The position numbers were made by a program, and so were the translations under genes. A stretch of DNA of 64,000 nt from Linyphia triangularis (taxonomy: Eukaryota > Arthropoda > Arachnida > Araneae > Linyphiidae): assembly GCA_963978545.1 (NCBI GenBank), contig OZ021722.1, positions 6,467,201 through 6,531,200 on the forward strand. The letters run 5' to 3'. Shown here piece by piece: positions 10,744-22,856 of the stretch (positions within the stretch are counted from its first letter, which is position 1; every line of letters starts with the position of its first letter). A model generated the notes under the pieces. The model saw only the letters and a program-made list of their open reading frames with translations. It searched no databases and was not told the DNA's origin.

Positions 10744-10909
10744 GTTTTAGATCATGACACCTATTTTCGTTTCGTACATTTTTCATGGTCATGTTTAAGA
10801 AAAACTAAGGGTACAATAGTACTAGTCACTACGTTTAACTTTGACGTGGAATAGTGTCATCACCATTTTCATAATTTCCTTCATTTGAAGATAATAACAG
10901 TTTGGCGGT

Positions 10910-11385
10910 ATTTTTGGCGTTAATTCTTACACGGGTGAAAAATACACCAAAATGACGAATTTGGGGATATACATTTCGATAATTCTTACATTGTCCTTTC
11001 TTGTAAGTGAAACAGAGGAGAGGAGATAAACGGTCGTTGATGAGCGATGCTCAAGGAAAGAGAACTCATTCGCTTTTCAACTTCAACACCTTTATAGCAC
11101 TTTTATAGGAATTTCGGAGGTGGGGACGTTTAAGACACTTTAAGAGTCTATGCCCTAGCAATTTTCATCAAAATCGTTAGAGCCTCTTTTTTGCTAATTG
11201 CTGGAGAAAAAAAAAGTCGTATTTGCCCATGCGCAATATTGACGAAAGCATTAATGGTAGGTTCCCTGGCTACCACTAACCAGTACACCATATTTGCACA
11301 TTGTAGGTCAATTCGTTCGGGAGTTTTGCTGACCACGTACACACAGACAGACATTTTTTCGGGACCCCTTTATTGAAATCACAAT
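10910..11385 (+). repeat. D3 dispersed repeat, copy 1
   Basis: Contains CGGTCGTTGATGAGCGATGC near 11031 and TGTAGGTCAATTCGTTCGGG near 11305, in the same order as at 62468-63005 (plus) and in reverse at 34527-35155, 49215-49865 and 52147-52825. Overlapping short frames on both strands (11148-11539) are shadows of the repeat. No transposase; class unknown. Confidence 0.6.
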
Positions 11386-11694
11386 CTTCCAAAACGTGGG
11401 AAAATGCTAAAAAAATCGGGAGAAAATTTGCGACAAAAAACAATACATTTGTGGCTGTCTCATGTTTAAACAACAGATAAAGCTTCTGTGCACTGGAGTA
11501 CTCTTTTGCACAGCGGCAAAGTAAGCGACCATAGGTCATCAGATCGAGGCCCGGTTCCAGCAGAAAGCCAACTAAGCTTTACTTTCAATAACGTAACAAT
11601 TAACCCATAAAATCTAAGTCTTCATTATAGATCGCTTAAATGCATTGCTAAATTTTATGTGCAACTGCAAAATATTTAAGAGAATGTCCTAATA
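11386..11694. other. Spacer, nothing recognised
   Basis: No supported gene, RNA or repeat in about 310 bases. Confidence 0.35.
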
Positions 11695-12636
11695 AAGATC
11701 ATTCCCCTATACTCGCTATGTCACAATGTTCTAGCCCAGTGCATTTAGAAACTACTTTCTATAAATTCTTGAAAATTGGTGAGTAGGTACGAAAAATATC
11801 ACTTGAGAAAATGACATAAATTGTTTTCATTTAATGTCTATCTATTATAAACGAAAATTAAAGTAGCAAAAGACAAAACCAGGTGGAGCCACTGCATATG
11901 CATTAACTTGAGGATTTCAAAAATAAAATATATTAGACGCTATTTTTGAGTTTTTAATTTATGCCATTTCAACGCATTTTTAAAAAACGAGTGCAATTAG
12001 TACACATTTATGAAGAATTTCTTTCTGATTCCAAATATTTAAACTAAAGTTCTTTAAAAAAAAAAAAAATTAGTTATTTAAATATTAAGAAAAGAAAATG
12101 TCCCAAAGACCCAGCCAAAACCAGTCCGATCAAAACAGTGAACAAAATTCGTGACGTAACGTGATCCCTACGTTTCTATGGTTATCGTGAGGTTTCTGCC
12201 AAATAGTTATCGTTTAACAAAAAAAGTTGGCGTTGGTAGATCATTGCCACATTCCGTACAGGTTGGCGTGATTTGTGAGAAACTTGCAAATCTGATTTCT
12301 GCTGCTGCATTTCAAGCCAAGGTGTTTGAGATGTCTTTACGTCACGTTCAATGCCAACGAAATGAGCCGTTTTTTCGCCAACCTCAAACAAGGTGATTTT
12401 GATTGCAATTTTTTTTTTTTTTTTTTTAAAAAGCGCATTGAGCAGACACTTTTATGTTTATGGCTTTTTAGAAACTATTAGAATTGAATAAAAAACTTTT
12501 TAAAAACTGCGGGAATTGTCCATTAAGTGGTTATTTTCGCAAACACTCACCATCTTTCAATGTTTTATACGAAGTAGAATCTAAATGAACTGGGTTAGAA
12601 AATTCTAACATAGCGAGTTTAGAGAATGATCCTTAC
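11695..12636. mobile_element. FB1 element interrupted by repeat D4
   Basis: The left arm begins at 11695 with CCTATACTCGCTATG-type sequence and the right arm ends at 12636 (CTAACATAGCGAG...CCTTAC). Between them, at about 11973-12550, lies D4, a repeat also present at 46355-47775. FB1 was therefore older than the D4 insertion. Confidence 0.55.
11973..12550 (+). repeat. D4 dispersed repeat, copy 1 (uninterrupted)
   Basis: Landmarks are AACGAGTGCAATTAG near 11988, CTATGGTTATCGTGAGGTTT near 12176 and a T-run near 12411. At 12081-12096 it reads through AATATTAAGAAAAG, the empty site of the TTAA element found in the second copy at 46463. Frames at 12178-12396 on both strands are not convincing genes. 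Confidence 0.6.
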
Positions 12637-12874
12637 TATACTAAACTTCAACTTAAGTAGACATCACTTAGACGGTAGATCGTCACAGTGCTCATAGGTA
12701 TTTAATCCATTTTGGCGGCGTGAAAGCATAATGTTCGCCAAACCACAACAGAACAAAAGGCTCTAAGGTTTGGCGAGAATTATGTCTTCACTCCGCCAAA
12801 ATGGATTAAATACCTATGAGCACTGTGACGATCGACATTCTAAGTGATGTCTACTTAAGTTGAAGTTTAGTATA
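12637..12874 (+). mobile_element. P-MITE copy 3
   Basis: Complete palindromic copy. It begins immediately after the right end of FB1 (CCTTAC then TATACTAAAC), the same junction as at 19638/19639. Confidence 0.85.
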
Positions 12875-13299
12875 AGACCTATTTTTTAAAGGGATTTCCT
12901 CAGATTGAATTTTCATAATGTTTTAATCACCATGAAGAAAACATCCATCCCCGTGTCATTGATTAACTTTTTTGTGCCTCCAAGACATGACAGAAAGCAG
13001 TGTCATCGATAAAGAGTGCATCTACCAACCTAAGCTGGATTGAATGACGTTAAGTGGGTTAATTAACCCTTCGAATATTTTTCTAGCCATAAACTAACCC
13101 AAAGTGAAGTAAGTGTAAAAGATTTAATAACAAAAAAAAAATTCCGCACTTTTACAATAGTCTCCTTTTCTTTGAGTGCAGCGGTAATTTATAACGTAAT
13201 GCGATCTTCCCACGTGATTATTTTTCATTTGTATGTTGCTTTGCTTAATTTAACTAATTATATAAAGTTAATAAAATGTTTTCTTCGGTAACGTTATTA
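12875..13299. other. AT-rich spacer, nothing recognised
   Basis: No gene, RNA or repeat boundary supported. Confidence 0.4.
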
Positions 13300-14655
13300 T
13301 CTATCTATATTAATAAAACAAGCTGTGTGTCTGTCTGTGGATCTATAAAAACCTACTTAAAATTGGAGTAGATCTCTGAAATTTTCAACATATGAAGTTT
13401 TGGCTTTCTAATTTTATGTATGTCAAACAGAATGTTAAAAATTTTAATTAGTTTCTTTTTAATTCATTTATTTTTTACAAAGTGACTTCAAATCGAGATA
13501 TAGCTCTGAAATTTTCGACAAAAGTAGTTTTAGCCTTCTAATTGGACTTTTGAAAAACAGAATGTTAAAATTTTAATTAGTTATTTTTAATTAATTTTCT
13601 TAACTAATTAAATAAAAAATTACAAAACGACTTTTAATAGGGCTACAGCTCTGAAATTTTCAACATAAGAAATTTTTGCCTCCTAATTGGACTTTTGAAA
13701 AACAGAATTTTAAATTTTTATTTAGTTCTTTTTTAATTAATTAATAGTTTACAAAATTATTTCTAATAAGGCTACAGCTCTAAAATTTTCAAAATAAGTA
13801 GTTTTGGCCTTCAAATTGAATATTTGCCACACAGAATTTTAAAATTTTATTTTGTTCATTTTTGATTAATATTTTAATTAATAAATATTTTACAAAACGA
13901 TTTTTAAAAGGATTACAGTTCTGAAATTTTCAACATAAGAAGCTTTTGCCTTCTAATAGGACTTTTGAAAAACAGAATTTTGAAATTTTTTTTTTTTTTT
14001 TTTTTTTTAATTAATTAACAAATATTTTACAAAATGATTTCTAATAGAGCTACATTTCTGAAATTTTCAACACAAATAGTTTTGGCCTTCTAATTGGACT
14101 TTTGACAAAAAGAACGTTACAATTTTAATTTGTTTTTAATGAATTTTTAATTAATATTTCCACAAAAAGCGACTTCTAATTGGCCTAGAGCGCTGAAAGT
14201 TTCAACATAAGTAGTTTTATCCTTCTAATTTTTTTACAAAACATCACGTGTTAAAATATTCTTAAAGGGGTGTTGTATTATAGTTATTAACGGGATTTTT
14301 TTTATTTTTTCTCGACAAAGGAGGGGCTTCTAATATTAAGGCTTTACGTAGCAATTAGTTTTTAGTGAGTGAGGCGACCATACGCTTGCGCAGCAATGAA
14401 CCTTTCATCGAGCAATGCTAGCTCATGTTTGCATAGCAATGAACTTTTCAACGATTTAAGTAAGCCTGTGCTTATGTGTCAATGGCTTTTTCAGCGAGCG
14501 AAGCGAGCTCGATTTTGAGTTGCGATGAACCTTCCTGCGAGCGAAGCGCCAAAAATTGGGGTCTATACACCAATGACGGATTTCCGCAACGAGGAGCCTC
14601 ATAGCTGGCTAAAATAATGCACATGGTAAAATTTCGTGGCGAAGCACGGGTAATT
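13300..14655 (+). mobile_element. Hel-B: Helitron-like element with diverged internal tandem repeats
   Basis: Starts near TCTATCTATATTAATAAAAC. It carries about seven diverged units resembling CTGAAATTTTCAACATAAG...TTTTGGCCTTCTAATTGG. It ends with a tail containing GCGAAGCGAGCT and TTCGTGGCGAAGCACGGGTA. The same organisation, with a terminal CTAG, is seen at 37641-43013. The short GTGGCGAAGCAC hairpin close to the 3' end fits Helitron-type elements. No Rep/helicase ORF is present, so it is non-autonomous. Class assignment is inference. Confidence 0.55.
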
Positions 14656-15482
14656 AATCCTTAAAAAAGTTTTTAATATAAATCCTTATAAATATTGAAA
14701 ATTTTTATATTTATTAACACAACGCCGATTCTGTTGGTGTTGGCATCTAATTTCAAATATAATAAATATCTCCATTAGCAAAACATGCGGTAAATTACTT
14801 TTCAAAATGTATTCATTAAAAATTAATGCGAATTTAAGCACTCATTTAAGTGTTAATCAGGCCTCCGCAAATCTGCCTGCCATCGACTTCCCCAACCGCC
14901 CACAAAATATAAATCGAAGATACATAAATATTTAAAAATATGTATAGGTCAGCCAAGCGCCGCGAATTTTCAAGCACATGCATATGAAATTTCCTCTCAC
15001 ATTTTAATTTACAAGACCTTCAATTTAGCATATGACATGTCTTCATAATAGCATTTGTATTTCGAGTAAAATACCCCAGAACAATTGGATCTTCAAACGC
15101 ATTCCAAGCTTTTAATTTTTGATATTTTTTAAGCGATTTGCTTTTTTATGCGATGTTTTATAAAAGCAACAGACCATAGTTTGATCAAGATCATTGTGAA
15201 AGGAGAATGCCTTGAGAATTATTTTTTTTTCCCTTAAGGGATAAAAGTTTGATACACAAACACTTTCAGTGTCGGTGAGAGGGGCACAACAATTAAAGTC
15301 TGACTGCATCTGAATTATTAGTTTAAAATTGAAATATACTAATTACTGGTCAACTTTAATTATTTATTTTACTAATTTTGTTAAATGTAGATTAGAATCT
15401 CAGATGAAGATTAAATTGCTACGGTAGATAAAAAAAAAAAAAATCTTTGATAAATAGCCAAACCTGTTGCACCAATTGAGGA
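14656..15482. other. Spacer, nothing recognised
   Basis: AT-rich, with only a 65-codon minus-strand frame (15112-15309) that has no recognisable features. Confidence 0.4.
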
Positions 15483-15716
15483 AAACAAAAACCTCGCTCA
15501 ATTCAACTAATTCTGACGATCGTCGGGCGAGTTACAGACACAGGAGTGAAGTTCCAACCAAGCAACACAATTTCCATGGTAACAGACACTAGTATGGAAT
15601 CTCCCTTCACGCTAAATGGTTACGGCGTTGTGGCGCAATGCAGCCCCGTTACGAATTTTCCCGAATTCGGTCGTACTTGCGAATTCGATGAACTGACTGG
15701 CTCGTGTTTTGCGTGA
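15483..15716 (+). other. GC-richer open stretch, possible short exon or ORF
   Basis: In one plus frame about 78 codons are open before TGA at 15714-15716. An ATG at 15576 gives a 46-residue peptide beginning MVTDTSMESPF with three cysteines. GC content is visibly higher than the surroundings. The opposite strand is also partly open, so this may equally be an old repeat. No family is recognised and no splice sites are convincing. Confidence 0.22.
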
Positions 15717-15774
15717 ATCGTGATGTGTGGGGTGGGAGAGAAACGAGCATTTCTTAGAATTTTCTCCATGAAAC

Positions 15775-16215
15775 CAGAGTGGCCACAGAACTGGGAAAAG
15801 CTGGAAATCAGGGAAATGTCAGGGAGTTTTCTGATTCTGGAAAAAAATTAAAGAATTGTCGGGAAACTTTTTAAAATATCATGAAAATCAGGGAAATTTT
15901 GTTTTGTTTAAGGCACGTTCATCCATAATTTGGCTCTATTTACATGGAGATTTGTAGTGGTAAGACATCAGAAGTTTAATGTTACGGAATAATTTAAACT
16001 TTTCATTAGCAGCAAAACTATTTTTTTAAAAATTACATATCTCTTTAGCATACATGTTCTATTTGATCAGGGTGTCTATCCATCTGGAAAACCTAAGAAA
16101 ATTTTGGAAATTTGAAAAAAGTTTGCCCTAAAATCAGGGAATTTTTTAGAAATTTTTCAGGGAAATCAGGGAATTATCGAGGAACTTTTTTTTCCTGAAT
16201 TTTGTGGCCATCCTG
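15775..16215. mobile_element. hAT-like non-autonomous element, degenerate
   Basis: The left end CAGAGTGGCCACAGAAC and the right end GTTCTTGTGGCCATCCTG-like sequence are inverted with mismatches, giving a CAGRRTGGCCACA consensus typical of hAT ends. The inside is rich in TCAGGGAAAT words. A second CAGGGTGTCTATCC start at 16079 suggests two overlapping copies. No convincing 8-bp TSD was found. Confidence 0.4.
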
Positions 16216-18479
16216 AAAACGTAAATAGTTTTCGAGGTAATTATACACATGTTTCATTGTATATTTCCTAAGTTAATGGTAAAATTTATAATTAAACAAT
16301 ATTGAAACATGGAGCCCGTTATAAGTTTTTTTTTTTCTTTATTTTCCTGCACATATCATTTTATAAATATTGAACGAAAACTGAGTTTGAGTAATTAAGG
16401 TTAAAGCATTTCCACTCATAACTGAATGTGGGAAGTGATGGGGGGGAGGGGGGTAGTTAACGTTCCAGCTGCACTAACATTTTTGACCACAGGCCGCTAT
16501 TGGACTCTTTGCAAGCAAAGAGCTGCATTCTGTCTTTCGATCTTAAATCCGACGGGAAATTTCTGGAAAAGCCATCATCGAAAGAATTCGATAGCAGTGA
16601 CGTTAGAACAGAGTAAATTTTCAAAGATAAGCTTTAAATTGTGAAAAGATACTGGAACGAGTTCACTAAATGACTCGTCTCGATTTGATAACAGACGCTA
16701 ACGAACACATATAAAACACATTCGTCCTTTTCATTTAAGTCCATTTTGAAGCGATGAACACGCAAAATGGAGCAAAATGGTTTACCCAATTCTGGATAAA
16801 ATTTAAAAAAAAAAGGTTTTGAAACGTCGGGGCACAGTTTTAAAATTGGGATAATATATTTACGAGAAACAAAACTATGTGGCGGTTTTGACATGTGTGT
16901 TTGTTGAAAAAGCGTGTATTTTGGAACTACGCTCTGCCAGAATTAGCCAATCTTCCAGTCTTCCCCTGTTTCCTCCCATTGAGCTGCGCTACCTCGGATG
17001 CGCTAGTCTTTACTAATAAATGTTCGTTTGTTACTTTCCTTAATAAAGAAGAAGTCCTGCATTCCAATTAATTATTAATGCGAAATCAATAAGGTTAAGT
17101 TTGGTTGCTCTGAAATGCCTTATTATCTTTCTCTAGGAAACTACTCGAGATTTCAGAACCCGATGATCCAGTTCTCTTACATATCTCCTTTCGTACAAAA
17201 TCATTGCAAATATTTTTGGGTGAGGGAAGAAAGCATTTCGTTCAATAACCGAGTTTAAAACTTCCAGTAAATATTCAGGGAGGTATCGATACAATCGAAT
17301 TGCCTCATGTAAGTTCTTAGGTTCTTTAGAAAATTAACTTTTTCATTCGAAATCAATGTAACAATTTAAAATAAAGAATACCGCTTACTTGAGTTCATTC
17401 GATGGTTTACATTCATTCACATATAGTCTTAAGTACTTTGTGTTTTCTGTTGTTAGCCCTCTGGAGTGTGAAAGAAGATTGGGGTCTGCGAGCTGCCAAG
17501 TCATTGGCCTGATCTAATCGCTGCAAAAATTTCAAGATATAATTGATATGTGCTCAAACACTTAACAAATCAATCCGGGGAAATTTTTCACAGTTCTTCA
17601 ATTTTTTTACCTATGTTTCCACTAGAAGATGTTGGTCTTGTTGTAGTACTATCTACGTGTTTATATAGAAGCCTGAATTGTAGTTCATTGAATTATAGGA
17701 GGCATATATCCCACTGTAGTGGTCTTTCTTCAACGTACAATTTTATCTGTCAGATTATTTCCAGTCAGTATTAATGGCAGTTCCAATCACAGCCATGTGC
17801 GCTATGATCCAATGAATAAGCAAGTAGGTTTATGAGCTTCAAAGGAAGAGAAGGCGCCAACGAGAAAGGCCACCCAGATTGAAACTCACAAAAACATAGA
17901 TTTTATCAATGTTTCAAAGGTTATGCTCGAACGAATATTATTGAATAATTACTAATTTGATTTTTTCAAAGTTCTATCTGTACTACATTCCACTCAATAC
18001 TATGTAATGTACCTCGATAATTTAGTGATTGGGGTATTCTACAAATTGATGGAAAAAGAGGTATTTTTTGTATCAACTCAAAACTTTGAAGTGAATGTTT
18101 GAAGTAAATAAAACAATTTTAACAAAAATATGTCAGAAATAAACATAATTTCCTAGAAAAATCATTTTTTTTTTTTTTTTACCAAAAAATGTACTTTTGA
18201 ATATTTTTAGTTAGAATAGTGATTTCCTGTGTTATACTACCCTTTCACTATACATTGCAAACTACTGCCTTTCAAATATATAACATTTAGAAATATAAAA
18301 AAAAATTAGGAAAAAATGTTTTTTTTTTTTTTTTTTTTTCCAAACTTTGAGGTGAATGCGCGATCAGAAGGTTATATTTTCAAAACATTTTTTACAGTTT
18401 CCCTTATCTAAATATGTAACAGCTTTCTCCACCTCATGCGTTTCAAAATGAATATATATGTATATATTATATATATATT
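16216..18479. other. Spacer without recognised genes
   Basis: 2.3 kb with poly(T)/(A) runs near 16326, 18167 and 18320. Several 70-86 codon frames (16426-16644, 16634-16894, 17550-17774) show no domain, codon bias or conserved motif. Possible splice-site pairs near 17157-17219 and 17457-17512 are too weak to call. Confidence 0.4.
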
Positions 18480-18938
18480 TATTTCGAACCACCCTAATAC
18501 CCATGCTTCGCTATAAAATTTTCGCATGTGCACTTTGTCAATCAAAAGATATTCATTCATCTTTCAACTCTTTTCCATGACTCAATAGTAATCAACCAAT
18601 CCTTTTCTACTCTTAAAAGGTATTGATTTGAAATCGCTGATAATCTTGCTTTACTGTCTTTAAATGTGCGGTAATTTTGTAACAATTTTCCGCATCCTCG
18701 CTTTTTGAGGAATGTTGGTAAGTTTGGTACGTTTCACATTTGATACGGTTGGCCCCGCTTCGAACCCTGAATGTTGATTCATCAGGATCAAAAGAGTTTA
18801 CTTTTTCTATGCTTGGCCTTGATGACATTTGTACCGAATTTCAGACCCGCGACCACATTGAAAGTAGGACACACTGAAATATTCCACGTTTTGAGAATTG
18901 GAGCCCTTTCTGACCCTTTTAAATTTAGAGGAAGTCCC

Positions 18939-19249
18939 TATACTAAAACTCCAACTTAACTTGACATCACTAGACGATAGATCTTCACCGTGCTCATGGA
19001 CAATTAATCCATTTTAGCGGAGTGAAGACGTAATTCTAGCCAAACCTTTTGTTCTCTACAAGGGTTGCTGTGCTGAGTTTCAATAGCGTGATTTTATCTT
19101 GTGGAACGGGAGAAGAATGGGGTGATACAGTATTCCTGTCCATCCACGAAAAAAAAGACTGTTTGGCGAGCATTATGCTTTCACGCCGCCAAAATGGATA
19201 AATTGCCCATGAGCACTGTGATGTCATGTTAAGTTGAAGTTTAGTTATA
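18939..19249 (-). mobile_element. P-MITE copy 4, with extra internal sequence
   Basis: Both TATACTAAA-type ends are present. The copy is about 70 bases longer than the others because of unrelated sequence near 19070-19165, and it is diverged. Confidence 0.7.
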
Positions 19250-19252
19250 GCA

Positions 19253-19638
19253 AGGATCATTCCCTATACTCGCTATGTTACAATCTTCTAGTCCAGTGCA
19301 ATTAGACACTACTTTCTATTACCACCTTGAAACTAGGTGAGTAGGTACAAAAATTAAATAACATAAATCAAAAACTCGAAAATAGCGTCTAATATATTTT
19401 ACTTTATGTTTAAAAGCCTTACGTCAATTCATATGGAGTGGTTCCCCCTGGTTTTGTCTATTGCTGTTTTAATTTCCCTTTATAATAAATAGAAATCAAA
19501 TGAAAACAATTTATGTCATTTCATTGGGTGATCTTTTTCCGTACTTACTTACCCAATTTCAAATTTTTACAGAAAGTAGTTTCTCAATGCACTGAGCTGG
19601 AAGATTGTAACATAGTGAGTATAGGGAATAATCCTTAC
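19253..19638. mobile_element. FB1 fold-back element, complete copy
   Basis: Left arm AGGATCATTCCCTATACTCG and right arm ending CGAGTATAGG-type sequence then GAATAATCCTTAC; the arms pair over roughly 100 bases. Non-coding, about 385 bp. It is flanked on both sides, within a few bases, by P-MITE copies. Confidence 0.7.
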
Positions 19639-19882
19639 TATACTAAACTCCAACTTAACTTGACATCAATTAGACGGTAGATCGTCACAGTGCTCATAGG
19701 TAATTAATCCATTTTAGCGGAGTGAAGACATAATTCTCGCCAAACCTTATAGCCTTTTGTTCTCTACAGGGTTGTGGTTTGGCGAACATTATGCTTTCAC
19801 GCAGCCAAAATGGATAAATTGCTTATGAGCACTGTGACGATCTACCGTCTAGTGACGTCAAGTTAAGTTGAAGTTTAGTATA
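19639..19882 (-). mobile_element. P-MITE copy 5
   Basis: Full-length palindrome with TATACTAAAC and GTTTAGTATA ends, joined directly to FB1. Confidence 0.82.
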
Positions 19883-20640
19883 GCACATCCTCTTAAGAGA
19901 AATAGGAATTGCTCACTTTTCTTCTACATTTGCCCTGGTGGACATATTAGTGCTGAATTTCGGAGTTGTGACTTCATTAGAAGAGGGGATATTATTTTTA
20001 CATTTTGAATGCTTCACACTTTTTCGACTCTATAAAATGGAACGGGATAACAACAGCTTAATAAGTTAATAAATTAAGTCCCGTGACTAGAAAAGAAAGT
20101 CTGTCGACAAGAAAAGCTATTGAAGATCGAGAAAGACAACTGAGCCCGAGAGTATTATAAAGGATATTCGGAAAACGACGCCATTTTTTTATTTTTTTTT
20201 TATGTTGGTTTCGATTGGATTGGATTTTCGCCATGTAAGAAGTCAGTTATGTAGGCGCGCCTTTTGTAAATACTAGTATCTGTTGTAAATATTTAATGTG
20301 TAACTCTCTAAATTTCACTTTAAGATTCATTAAAGTGGCTAAAGACATCGATAAATTTGTTTAATTATTTGAAATCTGCGATTTAAATTACCTTTCAGCA
20401 ATCGTTTTTATTCCATTCACTTCTTGCACTCTATTTCACCGAAACAAAACAATAAGAATGCCTTTTTCTATGTTTGTCCTTGTTGACATTTATACTACAT
20501 TTCAAAGTTGTGTGGCTATATAGGATCTTTATGTATTTATAAGTCTATGAGAGAGTAAAGGCTATGGCTTTTATATAAAAAAAAAGGATGTTTTTAAAAA
20601 ATGAATTGGGAATTTTCATACTAAGTCCTTCACTGGCACA

Positions 20641-21066
20641 CTAAATTATAATACTCTAATTCAATAATAATTCAGATAATAATACTGTAATTAAAATAAT
20701 AATAACAATACTGTAATTAAAATAATAATAATATAATAATAATAATACTATAATTAAAATAATAATAATACTGTAATTAAAATAATAATAATAATACTAT
20801 AATTAAAATAATAATAATAATAATACTATAATTAAAATAATAATAATAATAATACTGTAATTGAAATAATACTATAATTAAAATAATAATAATACTGTAA
20901 TTAAAATAATAATACTGTAATTCAAATAATAATACTGTAATTCAAATAGTAATACTAAAATTAAAATAATAATACTATAATTAAAATAATAATACTATAA
21001 TTAAAATAATAATTAAAATAGTAATACTATAATTAAAATAATAATTAAAATAATAATACTGTATCG
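20641..21066. repeat. AT-rich compound microsatellite
   Basis: Irregular tandem repetition of AATAATAATACTGTAATTAA-type units for about 425 bases. Confidence 0.9.
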
Positions 21067-21714
21067 CAGACTTAAAATATATAATCAGCATACATAACAG
21101 CTGACATCAGTTCTAAAAGTTGTTCACCCAGTAACTTCTTTTCTAATCACAAAATACTGTAGAAAATACCGGGAATTTTACGAATAAAAAAAATTAAAAA
21201 AAATAAACTCTAAGAAAAAGTAACTTTCCCGACTCATCCAAGAAGAAACTTTTTCCACTAACGCGCTGAATCTAATAGAAATATCCGCTTCTTCTAAAAG
21301 AGAACTTTCTTAAGGCTCATTCGAATGATTTCCTCGATAGCAGGATCCTCTTCCGAAGAATGAAATAGCAGTAGGGAGCAGTCTCTATCGAATCAATCGT
21401 TTTCTCATTGATAAGACTAGACTTGGGGAGCTTTCGAGATCGTATTTTCCCCCTGGAAACAGAATAACAAGTTTCGATATCGATATATGCCCATTTCAAA
21501 TTTGCATTATTGTTGTTGTTATCGTAAGAGAGGAGATTGGGGTTATTTTAAAAGAAGGTCAGCTGATGGTAACAGAAGGTTTTGTAAAAATGGGGATGGT
21601 AATATCTATATTTTATTGGATTATCAGTCAAAGAAAAACAAATATCGAATTTAAGGACTTTATTAAAGGAAATAGCGTGGAAGTGAATTTTAGAGGAAGT
21701 TCTAGTAAAGATCG
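21067..21714. other. Spacer, nothing recognised
   Basis: No supported features; a 60-codon minus-strand frame at 21317-21499 has no recognisable content. Confidence 0.4.
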
Positions 21715-22815
21715 TACCCTAAACTAGCTACGTTACAAACCTTCTATCACAGTTTATTTAGAAAATACTGCGTAGAAGAACCCTGACATTTGGTGAGTAG
21801 GTACGAATATGATCACTTTATGAAATGACATAAACTGTGGGTATTTAAAGTCAATCTATTGTTACGAATTTTTGTATATTTGTAAATATTTCGTAGTGTT
21901 AATTTTGTAAATAGGAAAATTTATGTACATTTCGCATAAGGCAGTGCAATAGTTCGTCTTAGCTTGGCTTCCCTGCAGTGTGTCTATTTTAATGCTTGAT
22001 AACGAGTTTTGCAAAGATAACGCTGGGAAGCGAGTTTTACAAGGAGCAGGGCATTTAACATTATGGTAATGGCAATCTCGCCAAATTGGCGAGATAGAGC
22101 CAAGTTGGCGACGGTTTTGGCGACTAATTTTTGTCGCCAAATTTGGTGAGAAATTGCCGAATGTCGCCAAACTTGGGGACCATTTGGTGACATTTTCGAT
22201 CCCCATGTACATATATAGGACTTTTCGACTATTATCTTTAAAGTTCTCCAAATGTCTATCTTTGGAAGATTCACGAAGGCTCCCCTCTCCTATATTAGAC
22301 CGGCCGTGAGTGGAGTTGGTTGGTTAGTCAGTTAGTTGACTGAAATTACTGAGTTAGTCAGTGGAGTTACTGACTGAGTGGAGCTGTCTCTCAGCGAGCA
22401 TCCAGAGAGTTCCGAAAGTGAACTGTAATGCATTGTCTTTTGCAGTGATTTTAGCAGTTGTGTTGTCAAGTTTTTAACTGCTGTTTTGTGCTCTATTGTT
22501 GTGTATAGAGCTGTATTGAGTCTACTAGAACGAGAAGTTCTGCAGTTGTAAAGGAATCTGTGAAGAGTTATAAATGAAAACTTAAAAACGTAAAATACTA
22601 TTGCAGAAGGTGCCACTGCATAGGCATTGACGTTAGGATTACAAATATAATTTATATTAAGATGCTATTTTCGAGTTTTCAATTGATGTCACTTCATTAA
22701 GTGTTCATTTTCGTACCTACTCAAAAAAATGTCAAGGTGGTTATAAAAAGTAGTTTCTAAATGCACTGGGATAGAAGATTGTAACATAGCGAGTATAGGG
22801 AATGATCCTTACGAG
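21715..22815. mobile_element. FB1 element split by an LTR-2 insertion
   Basis: FB1 left half at 21715-21859 and right half at about 22576-22815 (ending GAGTATAGGGAATGATCCTT). The break lies in a sequence that is continuous in the FB1 copy at 55640-55905 (ATCTATTATAAATGAAAAC). Confidence 0.6.
21860..22575 (+). mobile_element. LTR-2 family LTR inside FB1, 3' end truncated
   Basis: Begins TGTTACGAATTTTTGTATAT as in the copy at 47900 and is collinear for about 700 bases, including the TTGGCGA word cluster near 22080-22195. The last 45 bases of the family are missing. Minus-strand frames at 21862-22616 (94-129 codons) merely cross this LTR and are not genes. Confidence 0.75.
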
Positions 22816-22856
22816 GTCTCTCTTAAGGAACACTAACGGATTCTCATTTAAAATAG

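Larger units (their letters stand above)
18480..20580 (-). mobile_element. Hel-A Helitron-like element, degenerate, interrupted at 18939-19882
   Basis: Starts with the complement of a GCGAAGCATGGGTATTAGGG-like 3' end near 18490. It has diverged Hel-A units around 18760-18930 (GACATTTGTACCGAATTTCA), 19890-20000 and 20450-20560. The middle is displaced by a P-MITE/FB1/P-MITE block. Confidence 0.4.

Noticed and set aside
13300..14655. CRISPR-like array (regular repeats)
   Set aside because: Units are contiguous 120-130 bp tandem repeats without unique spacers, in a eukaryotic transposon context.
17157..17512. Two putative plus-strand exons (17157-17219 with TTTCAG and GTGAGG; 17457-17512 ending in TGA)
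   Set aside because: Both are open in more than one frame, show no protein similarity I can recognise, and single acceptor/donor pairs are common by chance in 64 kb.
21862..22616. Minus-strand frames of 94-129 codons
   Set aside because: They read through the LTR-2 copy; the same peptides appear in other LTR-2 copies (for example 2694 and 48047), showing that they derive from the repeat.
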